This document shows, piece by piece, positions 14,052-21,711 of a DNA stretch of 43,003 nt (the first letter of the stretch is position 1; each line of letters opens with the position of its first letter). The notes under the pieces were generated by a model that saw nothing but the letters and a program-made list of their open reading frames with translations, did not search any database and was not told where the DNA came from. This DNA comes from a virus. The stretch lies in the IMG/VR virus record IMGVR_UViG_3300020020_000083, positions 1 through 43,003 of that record; one strand, 5' to 3'. The position numbers and the translations under genes were made by a program.

Positions 14052-14303
14052 ATGAGCAAGACCGCTTCACCACCCGTCACCGTCGTCCCCGACCCCGCGC
14101 ACAGTACCGAGTACGTCCGTGCTTGGCGGGCTCAATCGCGCACCCACACTCACGTCCACTATTTCGTCACCTTCGACCGACTCGCGAACGAGTGGGCCTG
14201 CATGTGCCCGAGCTACCACTATCGCGGCGGTTGCGGCCACATCGACGCCGCGATCGACGCCGTGGTTGAGGAATGGATGGGCGCGCGGAAGGTGCGGCGA
14301 TGA
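14052..14303 (+). CDS. SWIM-type zinc-finger protein
   Basis: An 83-aa protein with the SWIM motif CxC-x8-CxH: Cys50, Cys52, Cys61 and His63 in WACMCPSYHYRGGCGH. SWIM zinc fingers take part in DNA binding or protein contacts, and are also found in recombination-related proteins. The preceding beta-rich part (HVHYFVTFDRLANEW) is typical of these small proteins. It lies ten genes into the early region and overlaps the next gene as ATGA. Confidence 0.7.
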   Translation: MSKTASPPVTVVPDPAHSTEYVRAWRAQSRTHTHVHYFVTFDRLANEWACMCPSYHYRGGCGHIDAAIDAVVEEWMGARKVRR

Positions 14304-14548
14304 ACGAGCAGCAACGCCACCGCGCCCGACTCTGGGCAGCGGCGCAATCCGACGACGACCTCCGCGCCGCGCTCGATGAAAACATCTCGCTCCGCGCCCA
14401 ACTCGCCGACCTGCGCGGGGAGAATGCCGCGCTGCAAATCCGCCTCGCCGCCGCCCTCGAACGCGGCCGCAAGATGCGGGAGCACCGACCACGCGACATA
14501 CGCGGGCTCCTGGCGAGTGTCAGGGACGCCATCAACGGGAGGAGTTGA
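14300..14548 (+). CDS. Coiled-coil hypothetical protein
   Basis: An 82-aa protein starting MNEQQRHRARLWAAAQ, almost all predicted coiled coil (LRAALDENISLRAQLADLRGENAALQIRLAAALERGRKM). The ATG at 14300 overlaps the SWIM gene's stop. It could dimerise or bridge other early proteins. No family recognised. Confidence 0.6.
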   Translation: MNEQQRHRARLWAAAQSDDDLRAALDENISLRAQLADLRGENAALQIRLAAALERGRKMREHRPRDIRGLLASVRDAINGRS

Positions 14549-14549
14549 C

Positions 14550-14993
14550 ATGGTTGAGTATCGACAGCGCGGCGCGCTTCCGTGTGCGGCCTGTGGCACC
14601 CGTGGCGGGCACGTCCCCGAGGGCGACAAGCAGCCCCGGCGGCGGAGGGGATGTTGCGATGCGTGCTACCGCTGGCACCACAGTTGCGGCACGCTCGAAC
14701 GCTTCCCCACCGCCGAGTCCTACACCACGCGCGCGGGCAAGCGCACCCGCATCCCCGCCGAGCGTCGCGTCGAGCAGCAGGAGGCGATCGCCCGCCGCGT
14801 GGCACGGCATGAGTCGGTCGTGCCGCTCGCGTCAACGCCGGTGGTCGAGGGCGAAGTAGACGCCGCGACCGTGGAAGAGAACGCCGAGCGCAACGCCCAC
14901 GCGTGGCTGCACACCCACCCACACCAGACCGCTCAGTGGGACCGGCCCGACCTCCAGGCATTCATCCCCGGTGGCGCGCGCAACGCCGCCTAG
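14550..14993 (+). CDS. Zinc-binding hypothetical protein
   Basis: A 147-aa protein. Residues 10-45 carry CAACG and CCDACYRWHH, four cysteines fit for one zinc ion, around a basic stretch (KQPRRRRG). This resembles the start of small phage HTH/zinc regulators. The rest is helical and polar with no known domain. The ATG at 14550 has GGGAGGAG upstream. Nucleic-acid binding is inferred. Confidence 0.55.
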   Translation: MVEYRQRGALPCAACGTRGGHVPEGDKQPRRRRGCCDACYRWHHSCGTLERFPTAESYTTRAGKRTRIPAERRVEQQEAIARRVARHESVVPLASTPVVEGEVDAATVEENAERNAHAWLHTHPHQTAQWDRPDLQAFIPGGARNAA

Positions 14994-15011
14994 AGCCGCA
15001 TAGCCCCTTCC

Positions 15012-15089
15012 AGGCGGCAGTCCGTGCCGCCTCCCCTCCGTGCTGCTCGTCACCCCCGTGGCTGGCGGGGTGGCGGTGGCGAGTAGCAC
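15012..15089 (+). other. Two adjacent GC-rich hairpins upstream of annealing-protein gene
   Basis: Hairpin one: 15012-15019 pairs with 15025-15032, 8 bp, loop GTCCG. Hairpin two: 15040-15049 pairs with 15080-15089 (9 of 10), with an inner CACCCC/GGGGTG stem (15051-15056 with 15067-15072). They fill most of the 125-base gap before the gene at 15119. They could be a terminator or a translation-control structure; no U run follows. Confidence 0.45.
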
Positions 15090-15118
15090 CGGGGAGTGAG
15101 CGACCACAGGAGGAGAGC

Positions 15119-15772
15119 ATGAGCGAGACATTCGACCCAACAAAACACCTGCGGGAACTGCGGGGCAAGGGCGGCACCGCCGCCTATCTGGATGTCAAGT
15201 GGCGTCTGGTCTGGCTTCGCACCGAATACCCGCACGCGACGACGCTGGTGGATCACGTCGAGATTAGCCCCGACATCGCCATCTTCAAGGCGACCGTCTC
15301 CATCCCCGATCGCGGCAGCGCCACCGACTACGGCAGCGAGACGCCGCGCGACTTCGGGGACTACATCGAGAAGGCAGCGACGAAGGCACTGGGGCGCGCA
15401 CTGGCGCAGCTTGGCTTCGGCACCCAGTTCGTCGGCTTCGAGCTAGACGAGAACACCCGCATCGTGGATAGCCCGGTCGAGCGCCCCCAGCAGCAGCCCG
15501 ACCCCCTCGCCATCGACCCGCGCCGGCCGCAGGACCGCAAGTCCGCGCCCCACCCGCTGCTCGCCGTCATCCGCGACGACCAGGCCGACCCGAAGGTGCG
15601 GGAGAAGGCGCTGCACAACTACATGCAGAGCGCGACGACGCTGGCGCAACTGGCCGAGTGCGTCACGCAGGTGAAGGAGTCGGGGATGCCCGAGGCCACA
15701 CGCGACAAGGCGCGAGTGTGGCACACCGACCGAATCGTGAAGGCATCAGCGCCGGCCTCGGTGGCTGGCTAG
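15119..15772 (+). CDS. Putative Rad52-like single-strand annealing protein
   Basis: A 217-aa protein. Residues 20-115 have the pattern YLDVKWRLVWLRTEYP, then AIFKATVSIPDRG, YGSETPRDFGDYIEKAATKALGRALAQLGFGTQF. The KAxTxAIGRALxxxGFG element is like that of Sak/Rad52-type annealing proteins, and proteins with this layout are frequent in Chloroflexota and cyanobacterial phages. The C-terminal half is helical and polar. ATG at 15119 follows AGGAGG. Annealing of phage DNA ends during replication or recombination is inferred; no partner exonuclease is seen. Moderately sure. Confidence 0.6.
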   Translation: MSETFDPTKHLRELRGKGGTAAYLDVKWRLVWLRTEYPHATTLVDHVEISPDIAIFKATVSIPDRGSATDYGSETPRDFGDYIEKAATKALGRALAQLGFGTQFVGFELDENTRIVDSPVERPQQQPDPLAIDPRRPQDRKSAPHPLLAVIRDDQADPKVREKALHNYMQSATTLAQLAECVTQVKESGMPEATRDKARVWHTDRIVKASAPASVAG

Positions 15773-15803
15773 ACCCCGCCCCGCGCGGGCGAGAGGAGCA
15801 CCG

Positions 15804-16379
15804 ATGGTGGTGGCAAGCCAGTTGCAGCTACCCACACTCGCGGAAGAAATCGTGGTCATCCATGCACGTCAAGCGCGGGCATTCATCGTCCAGCATCACT
15901 ACATGGCGCGCATGGAGAACTTCGCCCCCCTCTGCTACGGGCTTTACCGCGACGGCATCCTCGACGGCGTGTTCGTCTTCTCGCTGCCTTTGGGGGATGA
16001 GATGTTCCTGGGCTTCGACCGTCGCCTTGTTGTGGAACTGGCGCGCTGTGTGTGGCTTGACAAGGGCGACCGCAACACCGGCTCACGCACCATCGCCATA
16101 CTCCTCGCTCGCCTGCGACAAGACTGGTTCCGCCACCAAGGCATCAGCCCCGAGCTGGTGGTGTCCTACTGCGACACGTCCCGACACACCGGCACGCTCT
16201 ATCGCGCTTGCAACTTCATCGACGCCGGACTCACCGACGAACGCAAGAATCCCACCCGCGTCGGCAGCCTCGTTCGTCCGCGCCAGGCGTTCGCAGACAG
16301 GCAAACGGTGAAGCGTCGCTACGTGTATCCACTGACCAGAAGCGCACGCAAACACCTTATGCGCCGAGCCGCCGACTAG
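15804..16379 (+). CDS. Mom-like DNA modification protein
   Basis: A 191-aa GNAT-fold protein resembling phage Mu Mom, which turns some adenines into N6-carbamoylmethyladenine and so blocks many restriction enzymes. Matching features are AFIVQHHYM near residue 30, GVFVFSLP, a core RCVWLDKGDRNTGSRTIAILLARLR, then LVVSYCDTSRHTGTLYRACNF and the basic end KRRYVYPLTRSARKHLMRR. ATG at 15804 has GAGAGGAG upstream; a 10-bp GC palindrome precedes that. It lies between the annealing protein and an HNH gene. Modification chemistry is by analogy. Confidence 0.75.
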   Translation: MVVASQLQLPTLAEEIVVIHARQARAFIVQHHYMARMENFAPLCYGLYRDGILDGVFVFSLPLGDEMFLGFDRRLVVELARCVWLDKGDRNTGSRTIAILLARLRQDWFRHQGISPELVVSYCDTSRHTGTLYRACNFIDAGLTDERKNPTRVGSLVRPRQAFADRQTVKRRYVYPLTRSARKHLMRRAAD

Positions 16380-16426
16380 CGCCGCAGCCTGGGGCCGTTT
16401 TTGTTGCTGGAATGCGGTATTTGGGG

Positions 16427-16456
16427 TTGACAGCGAGGCCCGATGCGATCAATAAT
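16427..16456 (+). promoter_or_regulatory. Putative sigma70-type promoter
   Basis: TTGACA (16427-16432), 18-base spacer, AATAAT (16451-16456). It lies in the 282-base gap after the Mom-like gene and would drive the hairpin-led HNH gene and the replication genes after it. The leader would be about 200 nt. Confidence 0.6.
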
Positions 16457-16572
16457 TCCAATGCTTAGGACGACCGGGGGAAGCGAGCCGCAAGGCCCAA
16501 CTCTCCAAACCACAACCGCATACCACCGCTGTGACGTATCCAACAATCGGATAGGTCATGGTAAGATTATGT

Positions 16573-16634
16573 GGCAAAGCCCCGAGCCCCCCGGCGTCCT
16601 AAGCACACGCTTGGATACGGCTCGGGGCTTTGCC
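16573..16634 (+). ncRNA. Long hairpin in leader of fifth HNH gene
   Basis: A perfect 16-bp stem (16573-16588 with 16619-16634) holds an inner stem-loop: TCC-AAGC pairs with GCTT-GGA around ACAC, with one bulged T. The structure ends 28 bases before the HNH start codon. It differs in sequence from the four late-region HNH leaders but has a similar place. It may control HNH translation or stop readthrough; no U run follows. Confidence 0.55.
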
Positions 16635-16661
16635 GTGTCCGCATGTGCTAGGAGCGCGGGC

Positions 16662-17219
16662 ATGGCACGCAAGTCTACCGGGAAGCGCCTACGATTTGAG
16701 GTTTTCAAGCGCGATCACTTCACCTGTCAGTACTGCGGTGCCCAGCCGCCCGATGTGGTGCTGGTCGTTGACCACATCGACGCAGTAGCCACCGGCGGAT
16801 CCAATCACATCGACAACCTGATCACCGCTTGCGAAGCGTGCAACGGCGGCAAGGCTGACATCCCCCTGACCACGCGGCGGATCCGCCCCGACGCAGACCT
16901 TCTCTTTCTGGAAGCACAACAGGAAATAGCCGAGTACCAGCGGTATCTGCTCATCAAGGCCGAGCGAGATGCGGCGCTGGACGAGGTTGCCGAATCCATT
17001 GAGCGCGATTTCTGGAACATCAGTGCGCGTACATGGTCGGTCGCCGACCGCGTGATCCGCCCGCTGCTGGATCGCTATGACCCGCACATCGTGGAGCAGG
17101 CTGTTCGCGCAGTCGCCTACCGGATCCGGCAGGGTCGCCTCGACACCTACGGCAACGGGTGGATCGCGTACCTCAACGGGGTTGCGCGCAACATGGCCCA
17201 GCAAGAAGAAGAGGACTAA
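16662..17219 (+). CDS. HNH endonuclease 5 (classical HNH)
   Basis: A 185-aa protein. Residues 5-66 are a classical HNH domain: RLRFEVFKRDHFTCQYCGAQPPDVVLVVDHIDAVATGGSNHIDNLITACEACNGGK, with CxxC pairs for structural zinc, DHI as the first histidine and HIDNL as the central Asn. The rest is helical with a replication-initiator-like end (VIRPLLDRYDPHIVEQAVRAVAYRIRQG). ATG at 16662 has AGGAG upstream; a longer frame crosses the hairpin leader. It is not closely related to the other four HNH proteins. It may be a homing nuclease or a phage recombination enzyme. Confidence 0.82.
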   Translation: MARKSTGKRLRFEVFKRDHFTCQYCGAQPPDVVLVVDHIDAVATGGSNHIDNLITACEACNGGKADIPLTTRRIRPDADLLFLEAQQEIAEYQRYLLIKAERDAALDEVAESIERDFWNISARTWSVADRVIRPLLDRYDPHIVEQAVRAVAYRIRQGRLDTYGNGWIAYLNGVARNMAQQEEED

Positions 17220-17221
17220 CC

Positions 17222-18187
17222 ATGGCACGACGCCGCTATGTCTCGACCGTGATCAGCCAGGATACGCGCGTCAATAAGCTTGCTGTCCAGTACGGCGACT
17301 TCGCGGCGCTCCTCTACACCTGGATGATTCCCCACGCCGCCGACGACGCGACCCTGCCCGGCGACCCGGAAGAACTGCTCTACCAGATTCTCCCCGGCCG
17401 CCGCGACAAGTCGCCCGAAGATGTGCAGGCGGCGCTCGATGGCATGGCGGCGCTCGACCTCATCATCGGCACCGGCGACGGGCGGATCATGTTCCCGCCC
17501 ATCGCCTTTTACAAGTACCAAACCTACATCAAGGACCGCAACAAGCGCGGCAACGACGATGCGCGGGAAACGCCGCAACCCGCCGCACCATCTCAGCCAG
17601 CACGAACCGACAGCGCAGAACAGCGCACATCAGCGCAAAACGCCGTTTCACCTTCGTTAACGTTTTCTCCTTCGTTTTCACCTTCACTTTCAGATCCACC
17701 TTCGGGGGATACGCCCCCCATACCCCCCACGCCGCTAAGGCCGGTGGCTACGCCACCTGACCGACCGGCGAAAGACCCGCCTGGCTTTGCTGCTTTCTGG
17801 GAAGCGTGGCCCAAGAAGGAGGGCAAAGCAAAGGCACTGGCAGCGTGGAAGAGTCTGCATGTAGCTAACGACGAAGCAATCCAGTCCATCCTCGACGCCA
17901 TCCCGCGACAGCAGGCCGCGAAGGACTGGCCGCGCGAGAACTGGCGCTATTGCCCCTTACCGGCCACCTGGCTCAATCAGCGGCGCTGGGAGGACGAGAT
18001 ACCCGACCCGCCGCCGAAGGGCGAGCGCGAGCTGATCGGCAAGGACAAAGAGCGAGCCGAAGTGATGCGGCGTGTGGCCGCCAGGAGGGGTTATGAATTC
18101 GCTGGACCTGATGCAACTGCTCACCCGAACGGCCGCGAGGTATCGCACGACCCTCTCCGAGTTGGAGCTGGACGTGTACCTCGATGA
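17222..18187 (+). CDS. Replication protein (O-like/DnaD-type)
   Basis: A 321-aa protein. The N-terminal about 110 residues are a winged-helix domain (MARRRYVSTVISQDTRVNKL, FAALLYTWMIPHAADDATLPGD). A Pro/Ser/Thr-rich linker follows, rich in unlike-codon TTC repeats (SPSLTFSPSFSPSLS). The C-terminal module FAAFWEAWPKKEGKAKALAAW ... CPLPATWLNQRRWEDE is the common end of phage replication organisers. It starts two bases after the HNH stop. The last about 30 codons overlap the next gene in another frame. It should recruit the host helicase with the next gene product. Confidence 0.75.
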   Translation: MARRRYVSTVISQDTRVNKLAVQYGDFAALLYTWMIPHAADDATLPGDPEELLYQILPGRRDKSPEDVQAALDGMAALDLIIGTGDGRIMFPPIAFYKYQTYIKDRNKRGNDDARETPQPAAPSQPARTDSAEQRTSAQNAVSPSLTFSPSFSPSLSDPPSGDTPPIPPTPLRPVATPPDRPAKDPPGFAAFWEAWPKKEGKAKALAAWKSLHVANDEAIQSILDAIPRQQAAKDWPRENWRYCPLPATWLNQRRWEDEIPDPPPKGERELIGKDKERAEVMRRVAARRGYEFAGPDATAHPNGREVSHDPLRVGAGRVPR

Positions 18188-18617
18188 CCTCGCGGGCATT
18201 GACGACGTGACGCTGCACGCGGCGCTGGCCCGCTGCGCCCAGAGCAATTCCAAGTACTTCCCGACCGTCCCCGAAATCCTCGCGGCGGTCGAGGAACTGG
18301 CGACGGCGCGCGGCACCGCCGAGGGTGGCGCGGCGATGTGGGAGGACTGCGAACGGCGCATCTTCCGCCGCTGGTCCGAGGCGAACGACGCGATCGTGCG
18401 GCGTGAGGGCGGCTATCCCTGGCCCAACAAGCGGTGCCAGCACATCGTTCGCGAGACGCTGAACCTGACTCCACGCATCATCGCTCTGATGCACGCGAAG
18501 GACTACGCCGACACGCGGGCCAAGTTCATCGCGGCTTACGACAGCGTGCAGGCGGTGGAGCGGGCCGAGGCGCAGCTTGACGCGCCGAGGCTGCGGGCGT
18601 TGGAAGCGGGGGACTAG
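18093..18617 (+). CDS. Helicase-loader-like protein (SPP1 G39P type)
   Basis: A 174-aa helical protein. The N-terminal MNSLDLMQLLTRTAARYRTTLSELELDVYLDDLAGIDDVTLHAALARCAQSNSKYFPTVPEI pattern resembles loaders of the G39P type, which bring replicative helicase to the initiator. The remainder (IVREGGYPWPNKRCQHIVRE) is basic and helical. ATG at 18093 has AGGAGGGG upstream and lies inside the previous gene by 95 bases. Since no helicase is present, the partner would be the host DnaB. Confidence 0.6.
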   Translation: MNSLDLMQLLTRTAARYRTTLSELELDVYLDDLAGIDDVTLHAALARCAQSNSKYFPTVPEILAAVEELATARGTAEGGAAMWEDCERRIFRRWSEANDAIVRREGGYPWPNKRCQHIVRETLNLTPRIIALMHAKDYADTRAKFIAAYDSVQAVERAEAQLDAPRLRALEAGD

Positions 18618-19232
18618 ATGCAGCCGTACTTTGAGCGAGACGGGATAGTGATTTACCACGGAGATTGCCGGGACGTGCTGCCGCAGTTGAGCGAGCCGGT
18701 GGATCTCGTGCTGACCGATCCGCCCTATGGCCTTGATTTCCGTGGCGCAGAGTGGGATAGCGAGATTCCCGACTGGTTGCCGCTAGCGCGGGCTACCGCA
18801 CCAATCGTCATCTTCACCACCGCCCCACTAACGATGTGGGATTACCCGCGCCCTGATTGGGTGAATTGCTGGGCGCGTCCTGCGTCGAATGCCCGCTCTA
18901 CCAGCGGTGGATTCTCACATTGGTCGCCGGTGCTGGTCTACGGCAAGCCGAAGTTTCCGACCGACTACATCAGCCTGCACGCCATCCAGAACGCAGCACC
19001 GGCGTGGAATACCCACCCTTCCCCAAAGCCTGAGCGACTGTACCGCTGGCTGGTGCAGCACGGATCGCCGGAGGGCGGGCTGGTAGTTGACCCCTTCATG
19101 GGCAGCGGCACCACCCTGCGTGCCGCCCTCGACCTCGGCCGCAAAGCCATCGGCATCGAACTGGAAGAACGCTACTGTGAGATTGCCGCGCGCCGCCTCT
19201 CACAGATGGTTCTCCCACTGGGGGCAGCATGA
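18618..19232 (+). CDS. DNA N6-adenine/N4-cytosine methyltransferase
   Basis: A 204-aa protein of the N6_N4_Mtase family. The catalytic DPPY is at residues 34-37, and the SAM-binding DPFMGSGTT lies near residues 158-166, so the motif order is of the beta class. Between them are IVIFTTAP and GGFSHWSPVLVYGKPK, typical strands. It is short, so it has a small target-recognition part. It starts one base after the loader stop and overlaps the next gene. A methylase without a nuclease fits protection from host restriction. Confidence 0.88.
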   Translation: MQPYFERDGIVIYHGDCRDVLPQLSEPVDLVLTDPPYGLDFRGAEWDSEIPDWLPLARATAPIVIFTTAPLTMWDYPRPDWVNCWARPASNARSTSGGFSHWSPVLVYGKPKFPTDYISLHAIQNAAPAWNTHPSPKPERLYRWLVQHGSPEGGLVVDPFMGSGTTLRAALDLGRKAIGIELEERYCEIAARRLSQMVLPLGAA

Positions 19233-19678
19233 CCGCCACACTCGAACGCGCCGACATTTGGAGCCGCGCCCTGCCCCAGTTGCCACGCGCCGCCGCCCGC
19301 CCCGACGCGCCCGCCATCGTGGAGTACATCGGGCAATGGCTGGCCGTCCTCGCCGCCGACCCGACACGCGGGGCCGAGTTCGACCGGGAGTTGGACGCCT
19401 ACGCGGCGACGCTGCGGCAGACGGGCGCGCTAACGGAGCATCAGGGCGCAGGATTCATGCTCGCGCTGTGGTCCTACCAGAACGTCGGGAACCCCCTCGT
19501 GCCCGTCCTGGTGGCGCAGGTGGACCGACGCGCGGCGCTGCGGGGCATGAAGCATTGCAAGTGGCGCGGGGCGGTGCCGGTGGGCACGTTCCACGACTGG
19601 CGGTATGACGAGGCGCTACGGCGCGTGAGCCTGCCCAGGAAGGGCGAGGAAGGCTACCAGCCACGCCGGGGCGAGTGA
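19229..19678 (+). CDS. Hypothetical early protein
   Basis: A 149-aa mainly helical protein starting MTATLERADIWSRALPQLPR. The second half has a hydrophobic helix (HQGAGFMLALWSYQNVGNPLVPVLVAQVDRR) and a basic end. It overlaps the methyltransferase stop (ATGA). No family recognised; it may act with the methyltransferase. Confidence 0.6.
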   Translation: MTATLERADIWSRALPQLPRAAARPDAPAIVEYIGQWLAVLAADPTRGAEFDRELDAYAATLRQTGALTEHQGAGFMLALWSYQNVGNPLVPVLVAQVDRRAALRGMKHCKWRGAVPVGTFHDWRYDEALRRVSLPRKGEEGYQPRRGE

Positions 19679-19730
19679 CCGGCGCGGGCTGCGGTGAGGG
19701 GTGAGGGTGATGATTGCCAGGCCAAGGGCG

Positions 19731-20015
19731 ATGACCGAAAAGCAGTTGCAGGCGGCGGTGGTCAATCTGGCCCGCCTGCTGAACTGGCGCGTATATCACA
19801 CCTTTCTCAGCATCAGGAGCGCACCGGGCTATCCCGACCTGTGCCTCGTCAGGGATGAGCGGTTGGTCTACGCGGAGTTGAAGGGCAGCGCGGGCAAGTT
19901 GAGCCCGGCGCAGCGGGAATGGCTCGACGCGCTCGATGCGGTGCCCGGCGTGGAAACGTTCGTGTGGTGGCCCGAGGCGTGGCTATCGGGCGAGATTGAG
20001 AGGGTGCTGCGATGA
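19731..20015 (+). CDS. VRR-NUC domain nuclease
   Basis: A 94-aa protein equal to a lone VRR-NUC domain of the PD-(D/E)xK fold: MTEKQLQAAVVNLARLLNWRVYHT, GYPDLCLVRDERLVYAELKGSAGKLSPAQREWLDAL. The GxPD and ELK elements hold the metal-binding acids and lysine. Small phage VRR-NUC proteins process replication or recombination forks. ATG at 19731 has AAGGGCG upstream; earlier starts at 19701 or 19710 are possible. It overlaps the next gene by four bases. Confidence 0.85.
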   Translation: MTEKQLQAAVVNLARLLNWRVYHTFLSIRSAPGYPDLCLVRDERLVYAELKGSAGKLSPAQREWLDALDAVPGVETFVWWPEAWLSGEIERVLR

Positions 20016-20401
20016 GGGGAACCGACGACCGACGACAGAGCAGCATCCCGGCGCAGCGCCTCGGGCTGGCGGTGGACGACTACGTGGCGCGGCGGGCGGC
20101 GGGCGAGAAGTGGTGCTGGCGGTGTGCGTCGTGGCAACCGCTGGGGGCGTGGGGACGGAACCGCACCACCGCCGACGGGCTGGGCAGCATGTGCCGGGAT
20201 TGCAAGCGCGACTACGACCGTGAGCGCCACCGGCAGCGCACCGGGGCCGAGCCGCGCGCCGAGCGCCAGCCGCGCCCGCGCACCGTCGCACCCCGCGCCC
20301 TGCCGCCAGCGCCCGCACCGGCACCCGCACCACCGGCCACCGACGACCTCGCGCGGGCCAGGGCACGCATCGCCGCCAGGCGGGCGCGGGCGGCAGGCTG
20401 A
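20012..20401 (+). CDS. Zinc-binding protein with Pro-rich tail
   Basis: A 129-aa protein. Residues 30-70 hold CWRCASWQP and MCRDCKRDYDRERHR, two CxxC pairs about 24 residues apart, with ADGLGSMC between, as in the N terminus of endonuclease VII-like or HNH-related phage proteins. The catalytic part is missing, so it is a zinc module only. The end is Pro/Ala-rich then Arg-rich. Likely nucleic-acid binding. Confidence 0.6.
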   Translation: MRGTDDRRQSSIPAQRLGLAVDDYVARRAAGEKWCWRCASWQPLGAWGRNRTTADGLGSMCRDCKRDYDRERHRQRTGAEPRAERQPRPRTVAPRALPPAPAPAPAPPATDDLARARARIAARRARAAG

Positions 20402-20538
20402 TGAGGGTGCGGAACGTGACGCGGGGCGAGTCCTACCAGTTCGACAGCTACGCCGAGATGCTGGTGGGAGCGCGGATCTACGGCTGGCCGATGCTGTGGC
20501 GCACGCGCAGGCTGCGGGCGTGGGATGTGGAGGCGTGA
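20401..20538 (+). CDS. 45-aa hypothetical protein
   Basis: Starts MRVRNVTRGESYQFDSYAEM and ends RLRAWDVEA. Both ends form TGATG overlaps with neighbours, the best sign that it is translated. Basic and rich in aromatic residues. No family recognised. Confidence 0.5.
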   Translation: MRVRNVTRGESYQFDSYAEMLVGARIYGWPMLWRTRRLRAWDVEA

Positions 20539-21182
20539 TGCGACCGAGGCTGTTGGATCTCTTCTGTGGCGCTGGTGGGGCCGCTGTCGGCTACCACCGG
20601 GCCGGGTTTGACGTGGTGGGGGTGGACATCAAGCCGCAGCCGCGCTACCCGTTCATGTTCGTGCAGGGCGACGCGCTGGAGTTCGCCGCGCGCAACGGGC
20701 GGCACTTCGACGCCATCCATGCCAGCCCGCCATGTCAGCGGTTCACGGTGATGCAGCGGGTGCGCGATCGGCTGCACCCCGACCTCGTTAGCCCGACACG
20801 CGAACTGCTCCACGACCTCGCCCTCCCCTTCGTCATCGAGAACGTCCCCGGTGCGCCGCTGGTCGAACCCGTCATGCTCTGCGGCACGATGTTCCCCGGC
20901 GTGCTGAAGGTCTACCGGCATCGCCTCTTCGAGACGTCGTTCTTCATGCTCTCACCCGCCCATCCGAAGCACACCCAACGCTTCCCGCAAGCCGGGTACG
21001 GGGCCAACGCCGAGGGCTGGATGAGCGTGGCGGGCCACGTCGCCAACGTCGCCGCCGCGCGCACGGCGATGGGCATCGACTGGATGACGCAAACCGAAAT
21101 CGCCCAAGCTATCCCCCCAGCCTATACGGAGTTCATCGGCACCCAGTTGTTGCGGGCGCTGGGGCGCGAGCGGGCGGCGTAA
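20538..21182 (+). CDS. DNA cytosine-5 methyltransferase
   Basis: A 214-aa protein of the C5 methyltransferase family. Motif I DLFCGAGGAAVGY is at residues 7-19, and motif IV SPPCQ at 63-67 has the catalytic Cys66. IENVPG follows as motif VI. It is about half the length of a typical M.HhaI-like enzyme and lacks most of the target-recognition domain; motifs IX and X are weak. It overlaps the 45-aa gene. It may be a compact phage enzyme protecting DNA from restriction, or lack normal specificity. Confidence 0.83.
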   Translation: MRPRLLDLFCGAGGAAVGYHRAGFDVVGVDIKPQPRYPFMFVQGDALEFAARNGRHFDAIHASPPCQRFTVMQRVRDRLHPDLVSPTRELLHDLALPFVIENVPGAPLVEPVMLCGTMFPGVLKVYRHRLFETSFFMLSPAHPKHTQRFPQAGYGANAEGWMSVAGHVANVAAARTAMGIDWMTQTEIAQAIPPAYTEFIGTQLLRALGRERAA

Positions 21183-21259
21183 GAAGAGGCGTATATAACC
21201 GCCGATGTACGAATGGTAATTTCGCATATTGTTAGTCTCTAGTTACTGGAGGGTTGGCG

Positions 21260-21481
21260 ATGGACGAATGGGGCGGCGCGTGTACCTGTCCCGGCGACTA
21301 TCCGGGCAACGGCTACGGGCAGGGGCGCAGGCACAATGCGTGGTGCCGCTCTCTGCCTGGGCCATATGACGAGCTAGTGACGGCGCACGTCAACCGCGAG
21401 ATCAGCATGGACGACAAGACGGGCGAGGCGCTAGATGACATTATCAGGGCGGCGGTGCGACGACTAGAGCGCACCGAATAG
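21260..21481 (+). CDS. Hypothetical early protein
   Basis: A 73-aa acidic protein starting MDEWGGACTCPGDYPGNGYG, with three Cys and one His near the N terminus (CTCPGD, HNAWC), so it may bind a metal. The C-terminal half is a helix (GEALDDIIRAAVRRLERTE). ATG at 21260 has GGAGGG upstream. AT-rich DNA before it (TATATAA at 21190-21196) could be a promoter. Confidence 0.55.
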   Translation: MDEWGGACTCPGDYPGNGYGQGRRHNAWCRSLPGPYDELVTAHVNREISMDDKTGEALDDIIRAAVRRLERTE

Positions 21482-21516
21482 TTCGGACCTTCAGCGTTGT
21501 CCGTAAAGGAGGGAAG

Positions 21517-21657
21517 ATGGCGCGGTACTGGCAACCGAAATACTGGTGGCGTTGCCCGAAGTGCGAGTGGCGCGGGAAGCGAACCGACCGCATCGGTTCG
21601 GGCAAGCGTTGCCCTCGTTGCAATCACTACCCGGTCGCGAAGGAGAAGCAGACATAG
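21517..21657 (+). CDS. 46-aa zinc-ribbon protein
   Basis: Starts MARYWQPKYWWRCPKCEWRG and has two CxxC pairs (CPKC and CPRC) 19 residues apart, ending KEKQT. Basic. ATG at 21517 has AAAGGAGGG upstream, which strongly supports it. Possibly a small RNA- or DNA-binding regulator. Confidence 0.65.
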   Translation: MARYWQPKYWWRCPKCEWRGKRTDRIGSGKRCPRCNHYPVAKEKQT

Positions 21658-21711
21658 TTTTCGGACAACACGTCTTATCGTCGGTAACTTTTCGGAAGTA
21701 TCGGAGGGGCG

